Positions 10,101 to 22,116 of a stretch of DNA of 64,000 bases are shown piece by piece. The stretch's first letter is position 1; each line of letters begins with the position of its first letter. Source of the stretch: Pseudonocardia sp. ICBG1293 (GTDB lineage Bacteria > Actinomycetota > Actinomycetes > Mycobacteriales > Pseudonocardiaceae); NCBI RefSeq assembly GCF_020131355.1, contig NZ_JAHLEL010000044.1, positions 186,001 to 250,000 of the forward strand, written 5' to 3'. A model generated the notes under the pieces. It had not been told where the DNA came from, did not search any database, and worked only from the letters and a program-made list of their open reading frames with translations. A program made the position numbers and the translations under genes.

Positions 10101-11430
10101 CCGCACCCGGTGGGTGTGCAGCGTCGCGGACAGGCTCACCTCGAAGCCGGCGGAGACCACGCTGCTCCCGCCGGTCTCCCGGGAGACGGCGAACCGGCTG
10201 GTGAGCCCGCCGCGACCGGCGACCCGCGGCGCGTCCCCGGGCTGCATCGCCGGGTCGTAGGACAGGTCCGCCGAGCGGAACCCGCCGCCGGCTCCCAGCT
10301 CGTGGCGCACCGACGTCGCCTGCGCGACGCTCTGGTCGCTGCGTCGCAGGATCGCGACGTCCCGGGGCACACCGTTGCGGTCGTCCCCGGCGTCGTGGTC
10401 GTACCGCGCGTCGAACAGCCGGGCGGACGCCGTCACGCCGGTCACGAGGTCGTGGAGCCTGCGCTGGTAGGCGAACTCCGGGCCGCGTACCGGGTGCCCG
10501 AACAACCGGCGCAGGTGCCCCGGCAGCCACGAGCCGACAAGCGCGTGCGTGGCCTCGAGGCCGGCGCCGCCGGGCAGCGTCGCCGCCGCGTCGCCGTCGG
10601 AGGCCCGTACCAGGGCACGATCGACCCCTTCGTGCAGCTGCGCGACGCCGCCGAACCAGCTGAAGGTCGTGGTGGCCCGCAGCGGCAGCGCATCGTCCGC
10701 CGGACCGGGGTCGGTGGGATCGAGCAGCCGGGCCGCGGTCTGTGGCCCCGACACGGGTGCCGCGACCAGCTCGTCGGGGGCCAGGGTGATCGACCAGGCC
10801 GACTCGACGGCGTGCCGTCCGGTCTCGGGCGCCGCGCCCTCCGGGCCGGTCAGTTGCGGGACGTGCCGCCCCGGGAGACCGGGCTGCAGGAGCCTGCGCC
10901 ACGGGGCCTCCCGCTCCCAGACCCGGACCTCGATCGTCCAGCGCGACCGGCCGGTCACGAGGTGGGCGTCCGCGGCGTGGTCGCTGGTCTCCCGCGAGCT
11001 CACCAGCATTCCGGCCGTCATGTCGGTGCCCCGGCGGTAGCTGTACCCGAACCGGCCGATCGGACCGACGCCCGCCTCCTCCGCCGCACCGAGCACGGTG
11101 CCGCGGAACCCGAGATAGGTGCGGCGGCTGGAGCCGGCGGACTCCGTGGTGCCGTGCCCGGACCCGTGGCTGCCCTTGACACGGGCCGAGGACAGTGGCC
11201 CGGTGTCGGTGGCGTCGAGGATCTCCTGCCGCACCTCGACGGTGGCGAACGTGTGCCGGCGCAGGCCACGGCGGACGAACGTCCGGCGGATCGCGTGCTG
11301 GACCGTCTCGTCCAGGTGCACCGCGAGCGACACCTCGCTGAGGAACGCCTCCAGCCGTTGGCCGTTGTCGCCGGCACGGGCCAGGTCCGAGCCGTGGGCG
11401 AGCCGGGCGGCACCGCGTTCGGGGGCGTGG
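7151..11430 (-). CDS. Giant protein segment: beta-rich region, coiled coil, N module
   Basis: About 1,425 codons in one frame. The first half is beta-rich and glycine-rich with paired strands (GRFGYSYRRGTDMTAGMLVS, ATTTFSWFGGVAQLHEG, FRSADLSYDP, GFEVSLSATLHTHRVRAA). It has the same style as the beta-rich parts of the tandem units at the N-terminal end, but no catalytic motif that I recognise. From 8340 to 7430 the protein becomes a long charged helix with heptads. It ends in an N module (7350-7165; LHVNERSAVRAAMVREDPRPG, ELDQLVDHLRERAGLGEVGP, LTGGPRQ). Upstream it joins the next segment at an indel near 11430 (DELI, then HAPERGAARLAHGSD). By chance this frame stays open straight through the antisense of the IS to 5580. 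Confidence 0.68.
7430..8340 (-). other. Coiled-coil region of the giant protein
   Basis: About 300 residues rich in Ala, Arg, Glu and Asp with regular heptads, for example DRLADDLAGPERAEFDVV and RLATVERDVARRQEDG. Two parallel 40-residue sub-repeats share LERLAGLLDDRSRLAAE and LDDLAGLLDERAAAEAD. It may be a spacer or oligomerisation rod. Confidence 0.6.
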
Positions 11431-14400
11431 GATCAGCTCGTCGAAACCGTCGAGCGTCCCGAGCAGGTCCACGGCCTGCTCGCGCAGCAGGCGCGGGGCG
11501 TCACCCAGTGAGACGGGCACGGCACGGCCGAAGCCCAGACGGTGCGCCAGGTACGGGGGCAGGTGCCTGCCACCGGAACCCGTCTCCATCAGCGTGCGGG
11601 CCAGGACCGTACTCAGGCCGACGGTGGTGCTGACGACGGCCGGTTCCTCGCGACGCACCGCCCGGAACGGCAGGGGGTACTGGTCGAGGCGCGACCCGCC
11701 GTCGCCGGTCCGGGCACCGTGCACCACCCGGATCTCCAGGCGCAGGTCGACGTCGACGGCGTGCAGTCCCCTGCTCAGTTCCAGGATCTGCCGCACGAGG
11801 TCGAGGCGGTCCTCGCGGGAGCCCCGGTACCGCTCGCGGCTCTCGCTGTACTCGGCCCCGACGAACTGCCCGGAGGCGTCCGCCGCGCCGCGGTAGCCGC
11901 CGTAGGCGAGCAACTGGTCGTAGAGGCCGGCCAGGCGCGCGACCGACAGGCTCGACTCGTAGCGCTGGGAGATCAGCACCGAGGCGTCGATCGGACCGAG
12001 CTCGGTCCAGCGCAGCGGGAGCAACCGCATCTCGACCATGGCCGTCGCGGCGGACACCCGGCCCCGTCCGTACAGCTGGCCGGACTGGACCCAGTCCCCG
12101 AGCAGGTCGGGCATCCGGTCGAAGATCTGGTCGTCGGACAGGAAGTCGGCCAGTGCCTCGCGCCCCGGGGCGTCCGGGTGCATCGTCTCCGGGTGCAGCA
12201 GGTCCGCCACCTGCTCGAGCACCGAGCGGTGCTTCTCCGCCCGGACGTGCAGACCCGCGCTCAGAGCGCGCCGGAACCCCTCGTCGGGGCGCCTGCTGCG
12301 CGCCGGTTCCACGGCCGGCCGGATCGACACCTCCCAGCCCTCGACATCGCCGCGGACCCGCAGACGGACGGCCGCTGCCGACGGCGTCGCCGCGAGGTGG
12401 ACGTCCACCCGGGCCGGTGCCGGGGCCGGCGGGCCGTGCCGGGTCGTCACACCCCGCTCACCGAACGGGTTGTCGATGACCGTCGTCTCGGTGCCGTCGG
12501 TGACCCGGTGCAGCACCCCACCGCCGGCCAGCACCCCGGACTCGCTGCCATCGGCGCGCAGCGCGACGCCGACGCTCATCTTCTCCCGGTCCCCGAGGGT
12601 GGTGGCCCGTGAGTTCCGCCGGAAGATCTGCGACGCGGTCGTCCCCGCATCGGCCGGTGCCGCCACCGCCGCGCCCCGCTCGGGGGTGAGGGTCACCCGC
12701 ACCTGACGGGTCTCGGTGGCGGCCGGCAGCGGGCCGGGGCGCGGCCGCCGGACCGTCAGCGGGAAGGTCCGGCCGTCGCCGCGGAATGTCCGCGGCGCGA
12801 TCTCCAGGCTGGACGTCAGCTCGTCGAGTCCCTCGATCCGGCCGTCGCCCAGGGCTTCCCGGATGGTGCGGGCGACGTCGTCGGCGAGGCGCGGGGTCGC
12901 CGACTCGAGGTGGCGGTAGCCGGAGATCCCGGCGTCGGTGACGACCTCGCCGCGCCACGGGGCGAGCGCGATGTCGTCGGGCCGCCAGCGCCCGGTCCGC
13001 AGCTCCCGCCGGACCCATGTCGTGGCCGGGTCCAGGAACCGGCCCCAGTGTCCGAGCAGGTCGGCGCCGTGCGTACGCGGAGCGTCGACGTCCTCCAGCA
13101 GCCGGGCCAGGAAGTCCGCACCCGGCGGGGCCACCATCAGGTCGGTCGGCGTGCCACCGGAGACCAGGAGCCCGCCGCCGTCGGTGTGCAGCAGCGGCAG
13201 CAGCGGGACCCCGTTCCGGGCACCCGCAGGGAGCGTGGGCAACACGCTCAGGTCCAGGCCGTGGGCCGGGCGCACCGAGGGGTTGGCCCAGATCCCACCG
13301 AACCGGTCCAGCACCGCGGCCGAGGCGATCAGCTGGCGCCGTGCCGGCGGCGCGGCCGCCCAGCGGGCGCGGGCGGTCGGGTACGGGGCGAGCACCCCGG
13401 CGAGCCGCGGCTCCCGGACCCGGACCCCGAGCCGGCGCAGCGCGGTGCGCTGCTCCCCCGGCAGTGCCAGGCCGTCGGCCCACACGATCACCCGGGCCGG
13501 GTCGCCGACGGCCCGGACCCAGCCCCTCACCACGTCGAGGTCCAGCGCGCCGTGCAGACCACCCAGGTGTACCCGGCCCGGGTCCGCCTGCTGGTGCGGT
13601 GCGGCGCGGTCGGCGAGCACGACCTGCTCCGGCTCGACGACGGTGATCCGCACCGTGCCGCTCGGCGCCGGCCGGGTCGGGGACCGGGGGTCGGCGAGGA
13701 CCGAGCGGGCGGCCTCGATCAGGCCCGGCTCGTCCAGGCGGCGGCTCAGCGCCTTCGCGACGGCGACGGCCCGGTCGTGACCGCGCTGCTGCCGGTCGGG
13801 CCCCCCGGGCAGGGTGAGGGCGTGCGCGTCCCCCTCGATCAGCAGCCGGGCGCGCGGGGTCCCGGCATCCCGGGACCGGCGGTTGTGTTCGTTGATCCGG
13901 TCGGCGAGGGCATCGAGGACCGTGTCGTGCTCGCGGGCGAGGAGACGGTGGGCGGGCCGGAATGTCAGGACTGTCGTCCACGGGCCGGAGCCGTGTCCCA
14001 GGTCGCCGGTGTCGGCTCCGGAGTCGGTGCCGATACTGCTGATGTCGTCGCTCCCGGCGGAGCGGGTCTCCGGCTCGGTGGTGCCCCCCGGCACACCACG
14101 AGGCCCCCCGGGTCCGGTGCCGGGTAGCGCAGGGGCGGTGCGCGGTGGGACTCCGTCACCACCGTCGGAGGCGGGGGTCGTGTCACGCGGCGGTGTGCCC
14201 TCCTGGCGCGGGGACCGCGCCGCGGCGAGCGAGTCCTCCACCACCGCGAGCGCGGCGAACAGCATGGCGGCGGCCCGCCACGGGCCCAGGCCGCTGGGGG
14301 TCTCGGGTCCCCTCTGGTCACGGTCGAGGGCGACGGCGAGGCCGGCGGTCCGGTCGGACGTGGCACCTCCCAGGTAGGGGGCCACGGCCTCCACCACGCG

Positions 14401-17400
14401 CGCCACGGTGCCGGCGACGGTATCCGGGTCCCGCAGGCTCAGGTCTGCGTATGCGGGAACCAGCTCCGCAAGGACGAACCGCACGGCCGACCCGGGGTCG
14501 CTGGACCACATGACGTCGCTGACGTGCCCGTCCGGCCCGCCGAGACCGTCGAGCAGCTCCGCCGCCGCGGGCGACCGTTCGCCGGCATCGAGCAGGAGCT
14601 CGGTCATCGCGTCCAGCCGGGACGCGGCGGCGCCCGCGTGTGCGAGGCCGTCCGGATCGGCGGATAACGCGGTCAGATCGGTGTCCCCCGACAGCGTCGA
14701 CCGGGCGTCCGCGGCCGACGGGCGCCTGTCGTACCACGAGGCCGTCGAGTTCGACGCGGCGTCGTCGGCATCGAGATCGCCGTCGGCGGGGAGCCCTGTC
14801 GCAGAAATCCGGCCCAACGGCCCGTCCGACACGTGGGTGACCGGCACCACCGTCACACCGAGCGTGTCCGCGATCTCCTGTGCCACGGCGCCGGTCCACT
14901 GCGCGTTCTGGGCCCGCTGCGTTCCATCGAGCTGGTCGGCCGCGGCGGCGCGCAGGTCGTTGGACACCTCCCAGCGGCCGTCACGCAGCCGGAGCTCGCC
15001 CGTCCAGGCGCGGTCATCCATGACGGCTCGCACGGTGCCGTCGTCCACGATCCGGACGGGGAGCGCCGGATGACCGGCACCGACGAGCCAGGACCGGAAC
15101 GCAGTGGCCGACATCGTCCCGCCGGGAACGGAGATGTTGCGGTTCGCAGCGGTGTCCGACCAGAACAGCGACGGCAGCTCCGCCGGGTCCCGGGCGATCC
15201 GGACCCGCGCGGCGGAGTCGACGACCACGGTCCAGGACCGGCGTCCGTCTGCGGCATCGAGGATCGCGCCACGGACCCGGTCGATGGGCCGGGACCGTGC
15301 GGAGTACTGGATCCCCGAGCGGTACTCGCCCGGGGTCGGGCCGTGTACCTCCTGCAACCGGGCCAGCTCGCCGGCCGGCACGCCGTCCGGAGTGCGGACG
15401 GCGCCCTCGTGCCGGGCGATGCCGGGCACGACCGGGACGATCTCCCGGCCGAGAAGGTGCCCGGCCTGGGCGGCGGCGGCGTACGTGGAGCGGATCCGCT
15501 CCGACGGGGACAGTCCGTGCCCGGTCTCCGGCCCCTCCGCGGTGTGCCGGAGACGCCAGGTGGCGCCCTCCGGCTCCACGGTCCACTGCAGCCGCCAGGT
15601 CGCGTCCACATCGGCCGAGCGCACCGTGGGGGTCGCGCGCCGGAGCGCCGGCACGTCGAGCAGGGTGTGGGGGTTCCGCGTACCCAGGTCCGGGTTCCCG
15701 GCGAACAACCGGCCGACGGCGTCGGTGCGCACCATCCAGGGTGCGTCGGTCTCCGCGCGCAGGGCGTCCTCCGGCACCGTCTCCAGGTGGTACCAGGCGG
15801 CCGGTTCCGCGGCGGTCAGCGGGTCGGCCGCCCGGTAGTGACCGGCCGCGAGGTCCGCCCGCAACGTCGCGGTCCGGTCGGGGTCGAGGAACCGGGCGAA
15901 CGCCGTCTCCACGACGGCGTCGTCGAGCAGCCGGGCCGGGTCCGCCCGATGGGTCCGCAGGAGATCGGCGACGACGGCCGATCCCCGCCCACCGACCACG
16001 ATCCCCGTGGTGGCGACGGTCTCGCCGCGGACCAGCAGGGGTAGGTACGGCACCCCGGTGCCGTCGGTCACGGGCAGCGGCGGCGCGGCCGTCAGGTCCA
16101 GCCCCTCCGGCCGCACGCCGGGCCCGGCCCACACGTCGCCGTGGGCCAGCAGGACCGAGTACCCGACGAGCCCACGCCACGCGTCGGGTCCCAGCGCGGC
16201 CGGGTCGACCGGGCCGACCGCCGCGTGCACGACGCCCGACGGGTCGTCGACGCGCACGCCACGCCCGGCCAGCGCTGCTGCGGCCGGGGCGGGCAGGTCG
16301 CCCGGAACGCTCCAGACCCGGACCCGGTCCGGATCACCGGTGGCCCGGATCCAGTGGTCGACGTCGGCGAGGTCGACCACGCCACCGGGTGCCCCGAGGT
16401 GCACGACCGGCTGCTCCTCGCGCAGCTCGCGACCACCGCGGCGGCCCATCACGGTGCGGGAGTCACGCTCGGACAGCGTGATCCGGGCGGACGACGACGG
16501 CTCGGGACGCTCGCCGGTCGGCAGGTCCGTCGCCGCCCGGCTGTCGATGACGACCCGGTCCCCCAGCTCGCCGAGGGCCGCGCGCACCGCCGCCGCGGTC
16601 AGGCCGGCCCGCTCGGCACCGGTTCCGGCCCGTCCACCGGAGCGCCATCGGCTGCCGTGCCCGTCGCCCACGACGTCGATGTGCAGGTACCGGCCCTGCG
16701 CGCGTGCGGCCGGGAGTCTGCGGCGGATCTCGGCGGCGATGTGGTCCAACGCCGCCCGTGCCTCGCCGGTGATCGTGCGGCTACGCGCCGCGAACTCGAT
16801 GCCGGACGGGACCGGACCCGCCGGATCCGCCAACCCCGTGTCCGTGACGCCGTGGTGCGTGGTGCCCGGTGGCACGTCCGGTCCGCCGGCCGGGATGGCG
16901 GAAGGTTCGGCGACCGTGGCGATCGGGGACACCGGGTCGGGGGTGGCCGGGAGTGAGCCGTCGGCGGGCTGGGCAGGGGCCGACCACCGTGCCCCGGCGG
17001 GCTCCGGTGGACCCGGTTCGTCCGTCTCGGGGATCGGATCGAGCGTCAGCTCCCAACGGGTCCGCTCCGGGCCGGTCCCGGGGCCCGGCTCCGGTCGATC
17101 CGACTGCCGACGCACCTCGCGGGCCGGGCCGAGCGCGTCGAGCTCGCGGCGCACGGTGTCCTCGACGGTGTCGTCGAGGACACCGTCGAGTTCGGTGCGG
17201 CGGGCCTGCAGTCCGATCAGGCGCCGGTCGGCGGCCGTCCGGAGGTCCCGGTCGTCCATGAGATCGGCGAGCCGCCGCTCGGCGTGCGCGTGCTCGATCT
17301 CCTCGATCAGGTCGGCGAGCTGGTCCAGCGCCGCCGCAGCCCGGTGGCCCCGCCGCGCCGCCGCCTGCTCCCGGATCGCCGCGTGCACCCGGGCCACGTC

Positions 17401-18461
17401 AGCCGCCGTACCGGGCTCGGGGGTGACAGGGCGGGGGTCATCGCTCTGCGCGATCGGGTCCGGCACGTCCTGCCCGGGCCGGGAGGTGTCGTCGCCGGGA
17501 TCGGTGTCCGGAGTGCTGTCGGGAGGCAGGACGGGCTGGGGCGGGTTCGAGGTCTGCAGGAACGGGCCGGGCCCGGTCGACGGTCCTCCCCCGCCGTCCG
17601 GAGGCCCGTCCGCGGGGCCTGCGGGCTGAATCCGGGCCTCGACGATCGAGGGGCCGTCCGCCGTTCCCGGATGGACGACCGTGTCGATCAGGTCCGCGGC
17701 CGCGACGTCCTCGGGCAGGTGGCCGGCGTAGCGGGAGGTCACTGCCCGCAGAGCCTGGTCGAGCTGGGGGGTCAGCCGGAACGTGTCGAGCGGTCCCGCG
17801 CTCGGGCCGGCGTCGACCGGCCGGTGGTGCAGCACCAGGCGCGGCAGCCCGCCGCTCCCGTCGGTCGGTGCGGTCCGGAGCGCAACCACCCAGCGGTCCG
17901 TCGTCTCGTCCCACTGTGCGCGCTCGGCGGCGCTCGGAGCCGGCGGCAGGACGCGACGGGCATCGGTGGACCCGTCGGCGCCACCCCTCAACCCGCGACC
18001 CCCCTCATAGCCGAGCGCGACCACCCACGACGCCAACTCCGCCACCGTCGTCGGAGCCGCGTGCCGGCCCGGCGTCCACCGCCGGAGGTAGGCATCGAAC
18101 ACCCCCGCCACCTCGACCCGTGAGAGCTGCCGCCCGGCCGACCGCCGCACCGCCGACGCCACCTCCGCCCGCAGGTCCTCGTCCATCCGCCCCGGCGGCC
18201 GCCACGACGTCGGCCCCTCCACCGCGGGGTGCTCGCGGACGGCGAGATCGTCGCGGGCGATCCGGTCGGCGACGCGCTCGGTCGTCTCCGCGCGGTCCTC
18301 GGCCGGGTCGAGGGTCAGCCGGTCCAGCACCAGCTCCACCTCGCCGGCCGACACCGGCTCGCCGGCGGGCAGCTCCGCCGCCGTCCGGGCTCGCGCGACG
18401 CGCTCCGCCACGGCCGGGGCGATGCTCGCCGCGTCCGCCGGTGACCAGCCCTCCCGGGGGC
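11430..18461 (-). CDS. Giant protein segment: two OmpA-like plus decayed glycosyltransferase pairs
   Basis: About 2,340 codons without a stop. Order: P module (18410-17940; ARDDLAVREHPAVEG, YLRRWTPGRHAAPTT, LGYEGGRGLRGG); a RAQWDETTDRW module (17935-17550); a coiled coil (17395-17100); an OmpA-like domain (16800-16440); a decayed glycosyltransferase (16405-15800); a W module (15245-14810; WTVVVDSAARVRI); a helical module (14620-14210); a proline- and glycine-rich linker; a second OmpA-like domain (13990-13620); a second decayed glycosyltransferase (13570-12900; RFGGIWANPSVRP where active copies have GGLYLDGDD); then the start of a long beta-rich region. It joins the previous segment at G5CG5 (18456-18466) and the next near 11430. 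No cysteine seen. Confidence 0.7.
12900..13570 (-). other. Decayed glycosyltransferase domain, copy 4
   Basis: It retains WVRAVGDPARVIVWAD, an ASAAVLDRFGGIW core and a FLDPATTW tail, so the GT-A fold of the DxD family is recognisable. The metal-binding aspartates are replaced by Asn, Pro and Ser (GGIWANPSVRP). Probably a non-catalytic binding domain. Confidence 0.5.
15800..16405 (-). other. Decayed glycosyltransferase domain, copy 3
   Basis: It shares the HWIRATGDPDRVRVWSVP start and FARFLDPDRTATLRADLAAG end with the copies in the N-terminal tandem units. The DxD position reads AHGDVWAGPGVRP, so the aspartate pair is missing. It follows an OmpA-like domain, as all four decayed copies do. Confidence 0.5.
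17940..18410 (-). repeat. P module, copy 2 (near-identical DNA to 23780-24290)
   Basis: From 18001, about 130 bases match the stretch starting at 23857 with roughly one difference, and the next 150 or so remain about 85% alike. The protein motifs YLRRWTPGRHAAPTT and LASWVVALGYEGG are the same in both. A worn third copy forms the C-terminus of the whole protein. Confidence 0.8.
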
Positions 18462-18466
18462 GGGGG
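18456..18466 (-). other. Frameshift at a G5CG5 run
   Basis: Upstream the frame reads VEPPPPSPVI and then loses sense. Downstream HPRPREGWSPADAASIAPA continues the P-module lead-in, matching ARPDEAPEAVTRLADVIAP at about 24300. A one-base length change in the run explains the shift. Confidence 0.6.
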
Positions 18467-21400
18467 TGATCACCGGTGAAGGCGGGGGCGGCTCCACGCG
18501 TTCGAGAACCCGGTCCACCCGGTGTCCGAAGGTCAGCGGGACGACCTTGGAGCCGAGCACGTCCGCCAGTTCCTGGGCGGCGTGGACCGTCCGGCTCGCG
18601 GTCGTCATCAGCGGATGGGCGTCGATCTCCGGCAGCGCGACCGGGCCGGCGTGGTTGACCAGCAGGAACGCGCCTCGCCGTTCGTCCCAGGTGACTTGGC
18701 CCAACCAGTGGTGCCCGGCCGGGGCGGGACGTGGGGCACCGACGGGGCCGAAGGTGAGACCGATCGCCGGGAAGCCGAGATCCGCCAGCCGCTTGATGAA
18801 CTCCGGCACCGGCAGTGCCGCCAGCTCGCCCTGCGGGTAGCGGTCGCGGTAGGCGCTATGCATCCCCTGCTGCAAGTCGGCGGGGAGATCCGCCGCCGTC
18901 CAGGTGACGTGCGGGACGCCCTCGTGGTCGAACCGGAGCATCCAGGCCCGCCTGCCGCGCGTCTCCTGGATCAGGTCGGCGGCCTCGGTGAGCGTCATCG
19001 CCGGCACCGCACGCGCCTCGGCGGGCTGCCCGTCGTGGACCACCGGTCCGAGTGCCTGGGCACGGAGGTCGGGGGCGAGATCCGCCATCGGCTCGGCCGG
19101 CCGGGGATTGCGCACCTGGTGCTCGAGGGGGTCCCGGGACGCGGTATGCACGGGAATGACCGGCTCGCCCAGGTGGGCGGCCATCCGGACCGCCACGTTC
19201 CGCAGCCACCGCTCGATCTCCCGGCTGCGGTGCCCGACCGCCAGCTCGTCGGTGAAGCGGTGCGACGCGGTGCTCAGCCGCCAGGCACCGTCCTCGTCGG
19301 ACCAGAGCAGCTCGCCACCGACACGCCCGAGCGGGCCACGGTCGGAGCCCGGCGGCAGGACCGCGATGAGCGACGGGTGACCCCGGCGTGCCAGCGAGGC
19401 GAAGAACTCGCGCACCGGGTCGTCGGTGCGGGCGCGGAAGTCGCGGCCGTGCACGGCGTACAGCTCCTCCTGCTCCTCGCGGCTCAGGATCGCGGCCGGG
19501 TCCTCGTGGCCCAGGATGATCTCCCGGTCGGCGTCGACGATCCACAACCACGTCCCCGAGCGGTGCTCACGCAGCACCGAGGCCGGCAGCGACCCGAGCG
19601 GGTGGAGCAGCGGGTTCGGTACGAGCGTGGTCGCGGTCCGGCCGCGCGCCTCCTGCCGCCGTAGCGGGAGTCCCTCGACCAGCGGCCCGTAGGTACGATC
19701 CGCATCGGCGGCGGCCGGGGCTCCCGGCGGTCCCTGCGGAGCGTTCGACGGCGCGACGGGCCCGATCCCCGGACCGGTGGCGGGCGGTTCGACGGACGGG
19801 GCGGTGCTGGACGTCAGCCGGCTCATCTGAGGGACGTCGGCGGCCGTCCGGCCGGGCTCGATCACGTACCACCCGGCATCGTCCTGCACCGCGAGCGTGG
19901 TCAGGCTCGCAGACCTGACGACGCTCAGCTCGCCGGCCGGCAGGTAGGTCGTCGTCTGGAACGGGTACATGGCCCGCGCCCACTCGGCCACACCGTCCAG
20001 CACCGCGTCGGCGGCAGCCCCGGTGATCCAGAGCAGGTACGGGCGACGGAGGTTGTTGCCGATGTCCGCGTCACGGAACGCGTCGTTCTGCCGTGTCAGA
20101 CCGGCGAGCGTGCGCCCGTCCAGCACGATCTCGGTGTCCGTCCGCAGCACTCGTCCGTCGTGCCGGATCACCGCGGCCCCGGCCGGTGCGGTCACCCGGA
20201 ACCCGCCGTCCCAGCGGGTCGTGATCAGCAACGGTGCCCGGTAGGTCTCCGCCCCGGGCCGTACCCACGGAGCCACCGTGCCGGCGGGCTGCGGGAAGTA
20301 GCCCCCCGTGCCCTGCCGTGTGTGGGGGACCCACTCGAACGGTCTTGCGCCGAGCTCCGTGTCTGCCAGGCTCTGCCCGGCCGATCCCAGCGCCAGGCCG
20401 ATCGTCAGCGGTACCGATCCGCCGCCGTGCGCACGCTGGGTCGTTCTGATCCCGAGGTCACCGAGAGCACCGGCGTCGAGCAGCACGGCCGTCCCGTCGG
20501 CCGTACGCGCCTCGAGGACGGCCGGGTCACCCTGGGTGTGCCGCGCCACCAGGTCGGACGGATCGATGGCGGCGACACCGGGGTCCCCGTCCGGCAACCG
20601 GGCGTCCCGCACCACCTGTCCGGTCCGGAGCAGCTCTTCGATCGCGTCCAGATCCTGCTGCCGCAGCCGAGGACGCCCACGGTGGGCGCCCTCGCCCATG
20701 ACTCCGTCGCGATCGTGGACACCTCCGAGCTGGAAACCGCCGCGATAGCGGTCCGACAGGCCGAAGAAGTGCAGGACCTCGTGTACGAGCATGCCTCCGG
20801 GCGATTCCAACGGCCAGTTGAGCTGGTCGGCTCCCACCCCGTCCGTCCGGACGTGCACCCGGTGGCGCTCGGCCAGGTGGGCGACGAACGGCGCCGGCGT
20901 CTCGACCTCGACCTCGACCTCGACCTCGACGATGTCGAGACGGACGTGCAGCTGGCTGCCGTCCCGGAACCGGTGGAGACCGTTCAGCGCGCTGTCGATG
21001 GCCTCCCGGGCGCGGTCCGCGAGCACCCCGGTCTGGTCCGCCGGTCCCGCCAGCTCGATCGGCACCGTGACCTCGTCCACCCATCGTCCGGGCGTCACCT
21101 CGATCCGTCGCAGGTCCAGGGCCACGGGAGACACGAACCTGTGCGAGGGGTCCGCCACCAGGCCGTGCAGACGCGCCCGCGGGTCGTCCGGGCGGTCCAC
21201 CCGCAGGCTGGACGGCTCGGCCTTCTCCCGGAAGTGGACGGTCCGGATGTGCGCCACGGCCGCCGCGGCCCGACGGTGCGCCCACTGGTGCGGTTGCAGC
21301 GGATCCGCGATCGGTTCGGCGAACGGCCCGGGCTCGGTCCACAGCGGCCCGCGGCGTACCCGCGGCGGATCCGCCCGATCCTCGACGAGGACGTGGACGC

Positions 21401-22116
21401 CCCCGGCGCCGGGGCCGTGTGGCCCGTCGTCGACGGTCGTGTCGACCCGGTGGGTCAGGTCGTCGATCGTCACTACGGCGCGCCACCGGTCGGCGATGTC
21501 GAGCAACCGGGCCTGCACGGCGGCCCGCAGGGTCTGCAGCCGGCCGGCGGCGAGCGCGTTCCCGTCGCTCGGTTCGTGCGTCACCAGTTCCAGTCGGGGC
21601 ACGTCGGCCACGTTCTGTGCGGGATCCGGCTGCGCCAGCGTCCGGGTGACCCACCGGTCGACCACGCCGTGCAGGCGTTGCAGCTCGGCGGGACGATCGT
21701 TCACCCGGTCCGGGGCCAGCTCGGTCGACCCGTCGGAGGCGAACCGGAGCCACACCCGGGACACGGGCACCTGTGCGGGCGGCACGATGCGCGAGTCGCC
21801 GGGATCGGCCGGGAAGGAGCCGGTGCCGGGCACGTCGGAACCGGTGTCCGAGTCCGAAGCCGGTTCCGAGGCCGAGTCGGTCCGGTCCGGGAGGCCGGTG
21901 TCCTCGAGGACCAGCCGCCGGGGCGGCGCATCGGGCAGCTCGCCGAACCCGATCTGCGACCACGGGGCGTTGTCGCGCACCGCGATGCCCACATGCCCGT
22001 CGGCCGTGACCGCTGCGACCGGACCCCCCGCCACGAACACCGACCCGCGGAAGGGATACATCGCCCGCGCCCAGAGCTCGACGTCGGACAGCGCCTCGGG
22101 TGTCCCCTCCGGCAAG
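18461..22116 (-). CDS. Giant protein segment: intact zinc-metallopeptidase module and W modules
   Basis: About 1,220 codons. Order: a tryptophan-rich ELWARAMYPF piece (22090-21940) finishing the preceding peptidase unit; a DRWV module (21750-21400); a metallopeptidase domain (21310-20600) with HEVLHFFGLSD; a following beta-rich domain (20570-19940; LVARHTQGDPAV, LDGRTLAGLTRQND); a second ARAMYPF piece (19985-19800); and two W modules (19640-19120, TWLWIVDADREIILG; 18965-18490, RRAWMLRFDHEGVPHV and FIKRLADLGFPAIGLTFG). Upstream it joins at an indel near 22116 (SRIVLL, then LPEGTPEALSD). This is the one segment with a complete hydrolase signature. Confidence 0.7.
20600..21310 (-). other. Zinc-metallopeptidase domain with complete HExxHxxGxxD motif
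   Basis: HEVLHFFGLSD lies at 20751-20783. It has the two metal histidines, the catalytic glutamate, the glycine turn and the aspartate that serves as third zinc ligand in snapalysin-like metzincins. GVMGEG about 20 residues later sits where a Met-turn is expected. The domain starts with a SPVALDLRRIEVTPGRWV strand pair and a long (VE)n strand. It is probably a secreted endopeptidase acting either on the giant chain itself or on a target (inference). A sister copy at 22730-23320 has lost every ligand. Confidence 0.68.
20901..20930. repeat. Hexanucleotide tandem repeat (CTCGAC)5
   Basis: Five perfect copies, in frame, encoding an alternating Val-Glu strand ahead of the HExxH motif. Copy-number change would alter strand length without shifting the frame. 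Confidence 0.85.
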
